DNA of 64,000 nt from Clostridia bacterium (lineage in GTDB: Bacteria > Bacillota > Clostridia > UBA1381), in NCBI GenBank assembly GCA_017415105.1, contig JAFQJD010000018.1:62001-126000 (forward strand). Reading direction: 5' to 3'. The translations under genes and the position numbers were made by a program. The notes below the pieces were generated by a model. It had not been told where the DNA came from, searched no databases, and saw only the letters and a program-made list of their open reading frames with translations. Numbering within the stretch: position 1 is the first letter of the stretch; each line of letters starts with the position of its first letter. Positions 1 to 9,151 of the stretch are shown here, piece by piece.

Positions 1-40
1 TAACTAAGAAAAAATAGGAAAAAAATAAGAATTATTGCCC

Positions 41-70
41 GTGACAGTTTTTTGCTATATATGATATAAT
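41..70 (+). promoter_or_regulatory. SigA-type promoter of the propeller gene
   Basis: GTGACA at 41-46 and TATAAT at 65-70 are 18 bases apart, with a TGA extension just before the -10 box. The GTG start of the next gene is 37 bases further on. Confidence 0.6.
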
Positions 71-106
71 TCAAAATGAATATATCAATAATTGGAGGGA
101 ACCATT

Positions 107-3100
107 GTGAAGAGAACAATAATTTCTGTATTTTTGACGATTAGTTTAATTATGCCGTTTGCATCAGTATTTAATATTTCATTTGCAAAATCAGGCGACA
201 CAATAAAGGGTAATCCGGTTTCAATATATGATTCCATTACCGGATGCACGTATAATTACATCAACTTCAACGGAGAGGAATTGTTACGCCCATATATGGG
301 AATGCAGTCATGGACCACAGATGGAAAAGGCTTTGTTTGTGGTGTGCAGGGCAAGACAATGGAGACCGGAACAATTTATGTTTATAATACTGAAACAAAT
401 GAATTTACTGTAGTAGGAACCGGTAATGTGTATACAACTCATATTGAAGCTGTTATCGGTACAGATAACTGTGTATATTACTCAAGTGATAGTGATATTT
501 TCAGATACAATATCAAGACAAAAGAAACAACAGTAGTTTTACCGTCGACAATGGGCTTTGACCCGATTGCACTGACAATTTCAAACGATTGTCAGTATAT
601 TTCATTTTCTTCAGGTATTAACAAAGATTATTGGTGTGATGAAGGAGAGACAGCTATATTCAGATATAATATTCCTAAAAAAGAAATAGAGTGTCTTACA
701 CACAAATTTGAATATTCCAACTTTTTAACCCACCAGCAGATAAATCCGGACAACCCTGATATAGTGTTTTTTGCTCATGAGGCAGTTATAGGAGACGGTG
801 AAGGTGAAGTGCCAAACTATTGGTCTATTTATGACCGTGAATGGTCTGCTGATTTTAACACAGGCGAGATTAAAAATGTGTTTAAGCAGGGCAAAACAGA
901 TTCTGATACATGCATTCTTTTCACCACGCACGAATCTTGGAGTGCAAGCGGAAAGTATTTATATATCAACTGCTACAGTAATGAAAACGAAAACGGAAAA
1001 GGCAAATGTATAATCCGTTGCTATCCCGACGGCTCACACCGTGAGTTTTTGACGAATACTCATTCAAATCCGGATCTAAGTGTTGACCATGCTATGGCAA
1101 GCGGTGATGATAAGTTTACAGTAGTTGATTCAAATGGTGGCAGATATGTTTATGTGTTGAGTAATGACACATACGAGCAGTTCCCGATTTACTACAGTGC
1201 AACCGGACATATGGAAACAGATGAAAACGGCAATGCAACTTCAGTAGACAAAGGTCATCCATATCATCCGCATCCGAACGTTGCGAGAAATCATTATAAG
1301 GTGGATTGGGGCATGGAGCACGAAGGCGTAGTCGGTATTGCATGGTATGATTTTACTGAAATTGCACGCAACGATGTTGCAAGCGGAGGACGCTATCCGG
1401 TTAATGAATATATAGACAGAGTAAGCTATAGCGGTCTTGACTGTGCAACTGAAGATATAGTATATCATGGAAAAGAAGCAAACCACGCTGTAAGCGATAA
1501 GTATCTTTATTATGACATAAATGAAATAGTAGTTGACGGAGTGAATGAGGACATAACCTTGTCTTTTGACTATTTTGACAATACGACTAACGACCTTAAT
1601 TTGATTTATACAGACGGGGTTGTTACAGATAACGACTTTGCAGACTCTGAAGATGCAAAAATCACCATAAAACGTACAGGAACAAATGAATGGATACACA
1701 AAGAAATTAAAATTAATGGTAACTTCGAAAATATAAATCCATACCGTACAGATTTCAAGATAGGAGGTAGTGCAGATACATATATATCAAATCTTGAGGT
1801 AAAAGGTGCACCCGATGCATCAGAAATTTATGCAGGCGGTGACGGAACAAAAGAAAACCCATATCAGATTGCGAATGTAGAGCAGTTGAAATACTTTACC
1901 AATTCTGTAAGAACAACAACTGATAAAACAGAGGTAGATTCAAATATATCATATACTGCAACTAAAGTATCAGATACGAGTGTAACAGCAACTTATGCAC
2001 CGAAAAGGTATCATGTTTTTACGGACAAATATTTTGAACTTACTGACGATATTAACCTTAGCGGTGAAACGTGGACACCTGTCGGAAATCTGGTAAATGT
2101 ATTTAACGGACACTTTGACGGAAACGGTCATGTTATCTCAAACATTTATATCGACGGCACGAAACCGGTACAGTTTGAAAGATACGCATTCTTTGGTGCA
2201 ACGGGTGCGGATGCTGAAATTACAAATCTCGGTCTTGAAAAACTGACTAACAAATTCAAATGCCTTGATAGTGAATATTCTGCAACGATAAATAATGAGG
2301 CTTATACATACACAGACCGCCTTGTTGGCTGTGCAGGTTTCGTATCATCATATGCCGGCGGAACATTTAGAAACTGTTATTTGAAAAATGCGGAAATAAG
2401 AGACCTTTCTCCCAGAATGAGTAGCGCCGGAACAGGTGGATTTTTCGGACTTGGTTACGGTACAGTTAAAGCAACAGCGGAGAATGGGTACAACGCAATG
2501 ACTGTGACAAATTGTTATGTCAACGGTGCAATGTTGCGTTCACATTCATATTCGTATGGATTTATTGCCTATGATGTAAAGCCAAATACAGTCAATCAGC
2601 TCGATGATAATGATGTGTACCATATAACAAAAACATTGAAGAATTGTTATACTGCCAATATAAGAAGAGGATATTATGACAACAACTCTCTATATGACAA
2701 AAACGGATTAATATATGATGGACTAATGTATCCTTTTACAGGAACCGGCTTTAAAACAACATATATAAATTGTTATACGACCTCAAAAGGTGAGCAAACT
2801 GATACAAGCGGTATATCAGAAGTATCCGATCGTGCTTTAACACCAACAGCTATAGAGACGCTTAATGCTGGTCTTGTTGATAACAGTAATTTTTATACTG
2901 ATGTTAAAGAAAAAAATAACGGTTATCCAATTCACACCGATATGTCAGCCCTTGATATATGGGACGGAACAACTGATAAAAAACCGAAGGGCAAGGGTAC
3001 AGAAGAAAATCCGTATCTTATTTCTACAAAAGAAGAACTTGTATGGTTTGGAAATTCTGTAAATACGATTTCCGATGAGGGAATTGAAAATGGTTATACA

Positions 3101-4384
3101 AGTGAGGCTGACTCGTATTTTAAACTTATTTCTGACATCGACCTTGAAGGAAATGAATGGGAGCCAGTAGGAAACACCAAGGTCGCATTTAAAGGACATT
3201 TTGACGGCAACGGACACGTTATAAAGAATTTCAAAATCAGAAGTTTTGAAGAGAACTATACAGAGGCTTACGCAACTGCTGATGCAACAGAGAAATCTAA
3301 ATTCTGTACCGATAAAATATATAAATATATAGGATTTTTTGGCAGAACTACAAAAGGTGCCGTTGTATCAAATCTTGGTATTGAAAACGCAAAAATAAAC
3401 TTCTGGAGTCATGACTATTACTATGAACTAAAAGTTGATGAATCGGGTGTTGTAACTGATAAAAATTCGATAAGAGCTGCAGATACTGGCGGTATGGTGG
3501 GTTATGCTTTCGGTGGACAGTTCATAAACTGCTATGTAAAAAACTGTGAAATAAAAAATATGCAACGTAGTATCCGTGATTCCGGTGTTGCCGGATTTGC
3601 CGGATTGGCAAGTTGGGATGCAAGCTTTATCGGATGCTATGTCAAAAATGCTGTGCTCTCTTCAAGTATCTATACTACGATATCCGGTTTTGCAAATAAT
3701 ATCGCAAATTCAGTAACATGTACTGATTGCTATGTATCAAATGTTATGGAAGACAGATCATCTTATTTCTCGGTGCTATCGACCGCATACGGTTTTGCCA
3801 AAGGAGATGCCAGTGCAAAGATAACACAATGTTATTCTGATATGACAGATTTTGCGTCCGAAGCAAGCGGTGCTGAGGGATACAATTCTAATAGATCTCT
3901 CGGAATTGTATCAACTACTGATGATCCTGTTACAAAAGAGGAAATAGAAAACGGTGTTACAGCTAACCAAAATCTCATAGCGGATACATCCGATAATTTT
4001 AATGACGGATATCCCGTATGCGTGTGGCAAAACGTACTGTTTAAAAACTACGTTTTCAGCACGATAAAAGATGGTGTGTCTGAGCAGTGGTTTGTTTCTG
4101 ACAGCGTTATTGACGAGGTATCGTTCTACAAGAACAGAGCAGTTTCCGATTGCTATATGTATACTGTTCTTTATGATAAAAGCGATAACGACCGTATGCT
4201 TGGATGTTCAATTGATTTTATAGATGATAGCGAGCTATCCGCAAAATCAACACATACAATTAAATTGAGTACACCTATAACTGTGCCTGATGCAGACACA
4301 ACGAGGTACGCATTAAAGCTAATATTTACAAACGGTGAAAAGACATTCACACCGATTTGTGATAATTTTGAATATTTTGAATAA
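107..4384 (+). CDS. Secreted PL22-like (oligogalacturonate lyase family) beta-propeller with GLUG-like repeats
   Basis: The product has 1425 residues. The start is taken as GTG 107 because GGAGGG (94-99) sits seven bases before it; a TTG at 92 lies ahead of that site. Residues 1-27 form a signal peptide ending SFA. Residues about 50-430 are a WD-like propeller with tryptophan/aspartate-rich blades, and T208-H209-Q210-Q211 followed by NPDNPD and a later AHE resembles the signature of PL22 oligogalacturonate lyases, which act on pectin fragments. A jelly-roll-like linker follows. Two copies of a module beginning GDGTKENPYQI (about 575) and GKGTEENPYLI (about 959), each containing GHFDGNGHVI, look like GLUG/beta-helix repeats used in adhesion or substrate binding. 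There is no SLH anchor. Family PL22 enzymes are normally single-domain and intracellular or periplasmic, so the secreted fusion is odd. Catalytic activity is inferred; a non-catalytic binding propeller is the alternative. Confidence 0.6.
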   Translation: MKRTIISVFLTISLIMPFASVFNISFAKSGDTIKGNPVSIYDSITGCTYNYINFNGEELLRPYMGMQSWTTDGKGFVCGVQGKTMETGTIYVYNTETNEFTVVGTGNVYTTHIEAVIGTDNCVYYSSDSDIFRYNIKTKETTVVLPSTMGFDPIALTISNDCQYISFSSGINKDYWCDEGETAIFRYNIPKKEIECLTHKFEYSNFLTHQQINPDNPDIVFFAHEAVIGDGEGEVPNYWSIYDREWSADFNTGEIKNVFKQGKTDSDTCILFTTHESWSASGKYLYINCYSNENENGKGKCIIRCYPDGSHREFLTNTHSNPDLSVDHAMASGDDKFTVVDSNGGRYVYVLSNDTYEQFPIYYSATGHMETDENGNATSVDKGHPYHPHPNVARNHYKVDWGMEHEGVVGIAWYDFTEIARNDVASGGRYPVNEYIDRVSYSGLDCATEDIVYHGKEANHAVSDKYLYYDINEIVVDGVNEDITLSFDYFDNTTNDLNLIYTDGVVTDNDFADSEDAKITIKRTGTNEWIHKEIKINGNFENINPYRTDFKIGGSADTYISNLEVKGAPDASEIYAGGDGTKENPYQIANVEQLKYFTNSVRTTTDKTEVDSNISYTATKVSDTSVTATYAPKRYHVFTDKYFELTDDINLSGETWTPVGNLVNVFNGHFDGNGHVISNIYIDGTKPVQFERYAFFGATGADAEITNLGLEKLTNKFKCLDSEYSATINNEAYTYTDRLVGCAGFVSSYAGGTFRNCYLKNAEIRDLSPRMSSAGTGGFFGLGYGTVKATAENGYNAMTVTNCYVNGAMLRSHSYSYGFIAYDVKPNTVNQLDDNDVYHITKTLKNCYTANIRRGYYDNNSLYDKNGLIYDGLMYPFTGTGFKTTYINCYTTSKGEQTDTSGISEVSDRALTPTAIETLNAGLVDNSNFYTDVKEKNNGYPIHTDMSALDIWDGTTDKKPKGKGTEENPYLISTKEELVWFGNSVNTISDEGIENGYTSEADSYFKLISDIDLEGNEWEPVGNTKVAFKGHFDGNGHVIKNFKIRSFEENYTEAYATADATEKSKFCTDKIYKYIGFFGRTTKGAVVSNLGIENAKINFWSHDYYYELKVDESGVVTDKNSIRAADTGGMVGYAFGGQFINCYVKNCEIKNMQRSIRDSGVAGFAGLASWDASFIGCYVKNAVLSSSIYTTISGFANNIANSVTCTDCYVSNVMEDRSSYFSVLSTAYGFAKGDASAKITQCYSDMTDFASEASGAEGYNSNRSLGIVSTTDDPVTKEEIENGVTANQNLIADTSDNFNDGYPVCVWQNVLFKNYVFSTIKDGVSEQWFVSDSVIDEVSFYKNRAVSDCYMYTVLYDKSDNDRMLGCSIDFIDDSELSAKSTHTIKLSTPITVPDADTTRYALKLIFTNGEKTFTPICDNFEYFE

Positions 4385-4391
4385 GCATAAG

Positions 4392-4421
4392 GAGCCGGAA
4401 CTTTTGTTCCGGTTCTTTTTT
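4392..4421 (+). terminator. Rho-independent terminator after the propeller gene
   Basis: A nine-pair stem (4392-4400 with 4407-4415, one G-T pair) and six-base loop is followed by six T residues. Confidence 0.85.
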
Positions 4422-4458
4422 GTGTTAAATGCGAATATAGTATATAGGTGATACTGAA

Positions 4459-5241
4459 ATGAAAATACTAATAAATCCGCTTACTGTCCTGATGTTTGGG
4501 GTTGTTACGGTTACAGGTAACTTAAAGCTTTATATAATGGCATATTGTGTTATGGCACTGCATGAACTATCACACTTGTGTGCAGCGATCCTTATCGGCC
4601 TGAAACCGCAAAGTATTACTTTTTCACCGTTTGGTGTACATTTACGACTTGACTGCAAAATAATAAACTCAATAACAGACGAGATTATTCTATATTCTGC
4701 GGGTCCGTTGATTAATGCAGTTTTTGCCCTTATCGCGTTGGCATTTAAGATGCCTGATATGTACAGACTTAATACGGTTTTATTCATAATGAATGTTTTG
4801 CCCATATTGCCGCTTGACGGGGGTATGATAGCTGTTCAACTATTATCATTAAGATACGGTAACAGAAACGCAAAGCGGCTTTTAAATGCTTTTTCAGTGA
4901 CACTTGGGATTCTGTTCTTACTTGCTGCGTGTTATAGTGTATATATAGGTTGTATAAATATTTCTCTTTTTATAATTGCAGTTTTATTTATAGGAAATAT
5001 ACTGACATCAAAGGAAATGTACGATACCGACTTTATAAATGCAATAAGCTCTAAAAAGAAACGCAGTAACAGAACAAACATGGTGGTAATTGACGATACA
5101 TTCACGGTTGCTGATGCTTTAAAAACTTTTTCACCGGCATATACTACTGTTGGGCTGGTCATTGACAAAAACAATGAAATAACAGAGATTTTATCCGAAA
5201 AAGAAATACTTAAAGGTATTGACGGATTTTCCTATCTATGA
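4459..5241 (+). CDS. M50 (site-2 protease, SpoIVFB-like) membrane metalloprotease
   Basis: This 260-residue polytopic membrane protein carries the zinc-binding motif HELSH (H35-E36...H39) in a hydrophobic segment and the partner motif LPILPLDGG, with D120 as the third metal ligand. Both are diagnostic of intramembrane site-2 proteases. The last 60 residues (TFTVADALKTF... to the end) look like half of a CBS-type domain, as in SpoIVFB, which cleaves pro-sigma-K during sporulation. The neighbouring spoIIM-like and dacF genes suit a sporulation role, but no SpoIVFA partner is adjacent, so the substrate is open. It is followed after 32 bases by a small DUF3006-like gene. Confidence 0.85.
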   Translation: MKILINPLTVLMFGVVTVTGNLKLYIMAYCVMALHELSHLCAAILIGLKPQSITFSPFGVHLRLDCKIINSITDEIILYSAGPLINAVFALIALAFKMPDMYRLNTVLFIMNVLPILPLDGGMIAVQLLSLRYGNRNAKRLLNAFSVTLGILFLLAACYSVYIGCINISLFIIAVLFIGNILTSKEMYDTDFINAISSKKKRSNRTNMVVIDDTFTVADALKTFSPAYTTVGLVIDKNNEITEILSEKEILKGIDGFSYL

Positions 5242-5273
5242 TAAAATTAAAGAAAAATTAACGGAGATAAAAC

Positions 5274-5441
5274 ATGGAACCAAAAGATTACATTGTATCA
5301 AGGATTGAGGGTGAATACGCGTATCTTACCGATATAAACAGCGGTAATGAGGTTTTTATTGCACTGGCTCTTTTACCTCAGGGTGCGGATGTTGGAAGCA
5401 AAATTCACGAAGAAATGTTCGAATATACTATAGCTGATTAA
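5274..5441 (+). CDS. Small DUF3006-like protein
   Basis: This 55-residue protein starts at ATG 5274 behind ACGGAGATA. The pattern of a short basic start, RIEGEYA, a mid-protein LLPQGADVGSKI and an acidic tail matches DUF3006, a family of small beta-barrel-like proteins common in Firmicutes. Function is unknown. It sits between the M50 protease and the SGNH esterase in the same direction with short gaps, so it is probably co-transcribed with both. Confidence 0.7.
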   Translation: MEPKDYIVSRIEGEYAYLTDINSGNEVFIALALLPQGADVGSKIHEEMFEYTIAD

Positions 5442-5454
5442 AGGAGAAAAAACA

Positions 5455-6522
5455 ATGAGTAAGATTACCGAGGTAGATAAGAATCTTAAAATCGAAACAA
5501 AAATCGAAAAAGATGACATAGTTTTCTATAACGCACTTGAGGAGCCGTTTAAAATTTACGGAATTTATCACGAGAACGGAAGATTCCGTCGTATGCCCGA
5601 AAGTGTTGCAAAAGCGACAAGTGATGGCGTGCTTGCATTGCACGCAAATACTGCCGGTGGACGTGTACGGTTTAAAACTGACAGTCCATACATTGCCATA
5701 AACGCAGTTATGGATAATCCCAGTATATTCCCGCACTGTGCCGCAACAGGTACGGCAGGATTTGACCTTTACCGTAAAAAAGACGGCAAGGATGAATATT
5801 TAAGAACTTTCACCCCGCCTGCGTGGGATGCTGCAACTGATATTAAAGACGGTTACGAGAGTGTAATCGATATGTCAGAGACGGGTTTCTTTGAATACAC
5901 TATCAATTTCCCGACCTACAGTGATGTAAAGATGCTTTATATCGGACTTGCAGAAGGTTCAAAATTAGAATCACCGACACCATACAAATATGAAAAGCCT
6001 ATTATATATTACGGCTCATCAATCACACAGGGCGGATGCTCTGCAAGACCTGGAATTACATACCAGAGCTATATAACAAGACGTTTTGACTATGACCATA
6101 TAAATCTCGGTTTTTCAGGCAGTGCAAAGGCAGAGCCTGAAATGATTGAGTATATAAAGAATCTTGATATGTCAATTTTCGTTTATGACTATGACCACAA
6201 CGCACCGTCAGTTGAACATTTAAGAAACACTCACGAGGTGATGTTTAAGGCTATACGCGAGGCACAGCCGGAGTTACCGATAATAATGATGTCAAGACCT
6301 GTATATTACCTGAGTGAGAGCGAAAAGGAACGTCTGGAGATAATTAAGACAACATATAACAATGCAATTGCAAACGGTGATAGAAATGTATATTTAATCG
6401 AAGGTCCCGAGCTTATGAAATATGCAAAGAACGAAGGAACTGTTGACGGATGTCACCCAAATGACCTCGGCTTTGCTTCAATGGCAAAGGTGCTTGGCGA
6501 TTTCCTTGAAAAACTGATATAA
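5455..6522 (+). CDS. SGNH/GDSL-type esterase with N-terminal jelly-roll domain
   Basis: The product has 355 residues and no signal peptide, so it is cytoplasmic. The start follows AAAGGAG. Residues about 20-180 form the beta-sandwich that precedes the hydrolase domain in the SGNH_hydro_N/GDSL_3 architecture. Block I is YGSSIT with S189 as the predicted nucleophile, and block V is D331-G-C-H334 as the Asp/His pair. Related enzymes remove acetyl groups from plant or microbial sugars; here the substrate is inferred only. Its gene ends at a clear terminator. Confidence 0.8.
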   Translation: MSKITEVDKNLKIETKIEKDDIVFYNALEEPFKIYGIYHENGRFRRMPESVAKATSDGVLALHANTAGGRVRFKTDSPYIAINAVMDNPSIFPHCAATGTAGFDLYRKKDGKDEYLRTFTPPAWDAATDIKDGYESVIDMSETGFFEYTINFPTYSDVKMLYIGLAEGSKLESPTPYKYEKPIIYYGSSITQGGCSARPGITYQSYITRRFDYDHINLGFSGSAKAEPEMIEYIKNLDMSIFVYDYDHNAPSVEHLRNTHEVMFKAIREAQPELPIIMMSRPVYYLSESEKERLEIIKTTYNNAIANGDRNVYLIEGPELMKYAKNEGTVDGCHPNDLGFASMAKVLGDFLEKLI

Positions 6523-6527
6523 TATTA

Positions 6528-6550
6528 CCCGGGAGAATTCCCGGGTTTTT
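6528..6550 (+). terminator. Terminator after the SGNH esterase
   Basis: The stem is CCCGGG (6528-6533) with CCCGGG (6540-6545), and a T run follows to 6550. Confidence 0.85.
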
Positions 6551-6561
6551 TAAATATATAA

Positions 6562-6590
6562 TTGACAATTTACGGTAATTATTATATAAT
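6562..6590 (+). promoter_or_regulatory. Consensus SigA promoter of galM
   Basis: TTGACA (6562-6567) and TATAAT (6585-6590) are separated by exactly 17 bases; both boxes are perfect consensus. The galM start is 35 bases downstream behind AAAGGGAG. Confidence 0.9.
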
Positions 6591-6625
6591 ATTATCTATA
6601 AAATTAAAATTAAAGGGAGATTACT

Positions 6626-7657
6626 ATGTCAATTTTAAAAAACAAATACGGCACATTAGCTGACGGCAGAGATGTATATGAATATACATTAACTAACGGT
6701 AACGTAACTGCACAGGTTATTAACTACGGCGGTATCATAACAAAGCTTATAACAAAGGATAAAAACGGTATTGATACTGACGTAATTTTAGGAAGAGCAA
6801 ATCTTGATGAGTATCTTGACAATGACGGATACTTAAATGCCGCTATAGGCCGTTTTGCAAACAGAATTGCAAAGTGTAAGTTTGATATTAACGGTACTAC
6901 ATATACTGTAGGTCAGAATGACGGTAACAACAGCCTTCACGGTGGCGTTACAGGCTTTGATAAGAAGCTGTGGGATGTAGAGGAAATAGAGAGTGAAAAT
7001 GCAATTGTTTTGAGCTACACAGCAGCTGACGGTGAAGAAGGATTCCCGGGCAAGCTTGATGTTAAAATTAAGTATTCAGTAACAGCCCAAAATGGTCTTA
7101 AGCTCGAATATTGGGCAGTTTCAGACAAGGATACGGTATGTAACCTTACAAACCATGCATACTTTAATATGAATGGCTATAAGGGCGGCAAGATATACGA
7201 TCATATGTTGCAGATGAATTCACACTTCTTTACACCGAATACTGATGAGTGTATGCCTACAGGAGAGGTTTTATCGGTAAAGGGTACACCGTTTGATTTC
7301 ACAACCGAAAAAGCAATGGGCGAGGGAATGAAGTCAGATTATCCACAGGTTAAGATGTTCGGTGGATTTGACCACAATTTTGTTCTTGACGGATTCGGAC
7401 TTCGTAAGGTTCTTACTGTTAAGGGCGATAAGACCGGTATCACAATGGAAATGATTACAAACCAGCCCGGTGTACAAATTTATACAGCAAATATGCTTAA
7501 GAGTGCAAATAAGGGCGATTATGAGAACGGTATGCACGAGGGCTTCTGTCTTGAAACACAGGTATTTCCGGATTGCGTAAACTTCAGTCACTTCCCGACA
7601 GCTCTACTCAAAAAAGGCGAGGAATATTGCCATATCACCGAATACAGATTTGTATAA
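6626..7657 (+). CDS. galM: Aldose 1-epimerase (mutarotase)
   Basis: The 343-residue length is typical. It interconverts alpha and beta anomers of free aldoses such as galactose in the cytoplasm. The protein starts with the usual IXXYGGXXTXL strand, contains the GRFANRIA and NNSLHGG segments, the NLTNHAYFN segment with the catalytic histidine, and GFCLETQVFPD with the catalytic glutamate near the C-terminus. It stands alone under its own strong promoter, not in a Leloir operon, so it may serve several sugars released by the glycan-degrading enzymes of this window. Confidence 0.93.
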   Translation: MSILKNKYGTLADGRDVYEYTLTNGNVTAQVINYGGIITKLITKDKNGIDTDVILGRANLDEYLDNDGYLNAAIGRFANRIAKCKFDINGTTYTVGQNDGNNSLHGGVTGFDKKLWDVEEIESENAIVLSYTAADGEEGFPGKLDVKIKYSVTAQNGLKLEYWAVSDKDTVCNLTNHAYFNMNGYKGGKIYDHMLQMNSHFFTPNTDECMPTGEVLSVKGTPFDFTTEKAMGEGMKSDYPQVKMFGGFDHNFVLDGFGLRKVLTVKGDKTGITMEMITNQPGVQIYTANMLKSANKGDYENGMHEGFCLETQVFPDCVNFSHFPTALLKKGEEYCHITEYRFV

Positions 7658-7683
7658 ATATATTCAAATTTGGCGATAACACT

Positions 7684-7707
7684 GTCGATTTTTGTATAAA
7701 AATCGAC
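7684..7707. repeat. Perfect 10-bp inverted repeat before the aminotransferase promoter
   Basis: GTCGATTTTT (7684-7693) and its exact complement (7698-7707) flank a four-base spacer. The repeat lies directly against the -35 box at 7708. No T run follows the right arm, so a terminator for galM is less likely than an operator, but neither is proven. Confidence 0.6.
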
Positions 7708-7736
7708 TTGTAAGACTGAGTAATTTATTGTATAAT
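7708..7736 (+). promoter_or_regulatory. SigA-type promoter of the aminotransferase gene
   Basis: TTGTAA (7708-7713) and TATAAT (7731-7736) are 17 bases apart. Transcription would begin well downstream of a TTG at 7692, which supports the later ATG start of the gene. Confidence 0.7.
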
Positions 7737-7772
7737 AATACAGTAAACCATCTACATCAAGGAGGATTTTGG

Positions 7773-9056
7773 ATGTTATATAATGAGATGACTAAGGCGG
7801 AGCTTTTAGAATTGAGAAATGGGCTTATGTCTTTGTATGAGGAGAAAAAAGGACTTGGGCTCAACCTCAGTATGGCACGCGGAAAGCCGTCAAAACAGCA
7901 GCTTGAGCTTTCTATGCCGATGCTTAATGTGCTAAATGATAGTACAGCATTTGTCGGCGAGGATAAGTTTGACGTAAGAAACTACGGTGTACTTTCGGGT
8001 ATTAAGGAGGCGAAAAAGTTTTTTGCCGATATTCTTGAAGTTAAACCGGAAAATATAGTTCTTTACGGAAGTGCATCACTTACTTTGATGTATGATACTA
8101 TTTCAAGAGCATATATTAAGGGTATTCTTGGCTCAACTCCGTGGAGTAAGCTTGACAAGGTAAAGTTTTTGTGCCCTGTACCGGGTTATGACCGTCATTT
8201 TACTATATGCGAGTTTTTTGGTATTGAAATGATAAATATACCTATGGACGAAAATGGTCCTGATATGGATATGGTAGAAAAGCTTGTCTCAGAGGATGCA
8301 TCAATCAAAGGCATATGGTGTGTGCCGAAATACTCAAATCCGTCAGGTTATGTTTATAGTGATGAGGTTGTAAAGCGTTTTGCGTCACTTAAACCTGCAG
8401 CAGAGGATTTCAGAATATTCTGGGATAACGCATACATTATTCATCATCTCTATCCTGAAAAGCCTGCAAAGCTTTTAAATATTGTTGAAGAGTGTGAAAA
8501 AGCAGGAAATCCTGATATGGTATATGAATTCACATCAACTTCAAAGGTTACCTTTGCAGGAGCCGGTATTTCAGCAATGGCGGCATCTGAAAGAAACATT
8601 AAATCTGCTGTTGAAATGATGAATGCACAGATAATAAGCCACGATAAACTTAACCAGTTAAGACACGTTCTGTTCCTGCCGACGATGGATGCGGTAGAGA
8701 AGCATATGGCAAAGCATGCCGATATTATGCGTCCGAAGTTTGAGGCGGTACTTGATATACTTGATAAGGAGCTTGGTAGCCTTGGAATTGCTGAGTGGAC
8801 GAAACCTATGGGCGGATACTTCATTGGTTTTGATGCAATGGAGGGTTGTGCAAAGAAAATAGTTTCAATGTGTGCCGATGCCGGTGTTGTTATGACTGAT
8901 GCCGGAGCAACATATCCCTATGGTAATGACCCAAAGGATTCCAATATCCGAATTGCACCGTCATTCCCGGAAATTGACGAGCTCATGGAGGCTGCAGAGA
9001 TTTTTGTGATTTGTGTAAAGATTGCAAGTATTGACAAAATTCTTGATACAAAATAA
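7773..9056 (+). CDS. Class I/II PLP-dependent aminotransferase (aspartate aminotransferase-like, Aminotran_MocR family)
   Basis: The start is ATG 7773 because AAGGAGG (7759-7765) precedes it by seven bases; the product has 427 residues. The N-terminus with LNLSMARGKPS is typical of the PF12897 family (stand-alone MocR-type aminotransferases, often aspartate/glutamate specific). Other fold-type I features are the PGYDRHF segment, CVPKYSNPSGYVYSDE, the FWDNAYIIHH strand with the PLP aspartate, and TSTSKVTFAGAG with the Schiff-base lysine. It lacks the DNA-binding domain of true MocR regulators. It is likely cytoplasmic amino-acid metabolism; the exact amino donor cannot be read from the sequence. 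A terminator follows. Confidence 0.85.
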   Translation: MLYNEMTKAELLELRNGLMSLYEEKKGLGLNLSMARGKPSKQQLELSMPMLNVLNDSTAFVGEDKFDVRNYGVLSGIKEAKKFFADILEVKPENIVLYGSASLTLMYDTISRAYIKGILGSTPWSKLDKVKFLCPVPGYDRHFTICEFFGIEMINIPMDENGPDMDMVEKLVSEDASIKGIWCVPKYSNPSGYVYSDEVVKRFASLKPAAEDFRIFWDNAYIIHHLYPEKPAKLLNIVEECEKAGNPDMVYEFTSTSKVTFAGAGISAMAASERNIKSAVEMMNAQIISHDKLNQLRHVLFLPTMDAVEKHMAKHADIMRPKFEAVLDILDKELGSLGIAEWTKPMGGYFIGFDAMEGCAKKIVSMCADAGVVMTDAGATYPYGNDPKDSNIRIAPSFPEIDELMEAAEIFVICVKIASIDKILDTK

Positions 9057-9062
9057 TTTAAT

Positions 9063-9095
9063 GGCACTGTATCGAAAGATGCAGTGTCTTTTTTT
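9063..9095 (+). terminator. Terminator after the aminotransferase gene
   Basis: An 11-pair stem with two G-T pairs and a GAAA tetraloop is followed by seven T residues. Confidence 0.88.
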
Positions 9096-9151
9096 ATTGT
9101 TTTGTGCATAAAATGGTTTTGTCAGCAGTTTATTTTGCAGGGGTGGGGAAA

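Noticed and set aside
1241-1699. Long antisense open frame in the propeller gene
   Set aside because: It is fully inside a clear gene, has no ribosome site, and codes for a low-complexity Ile/Val/Cys-rich product typical of a shadow frame.
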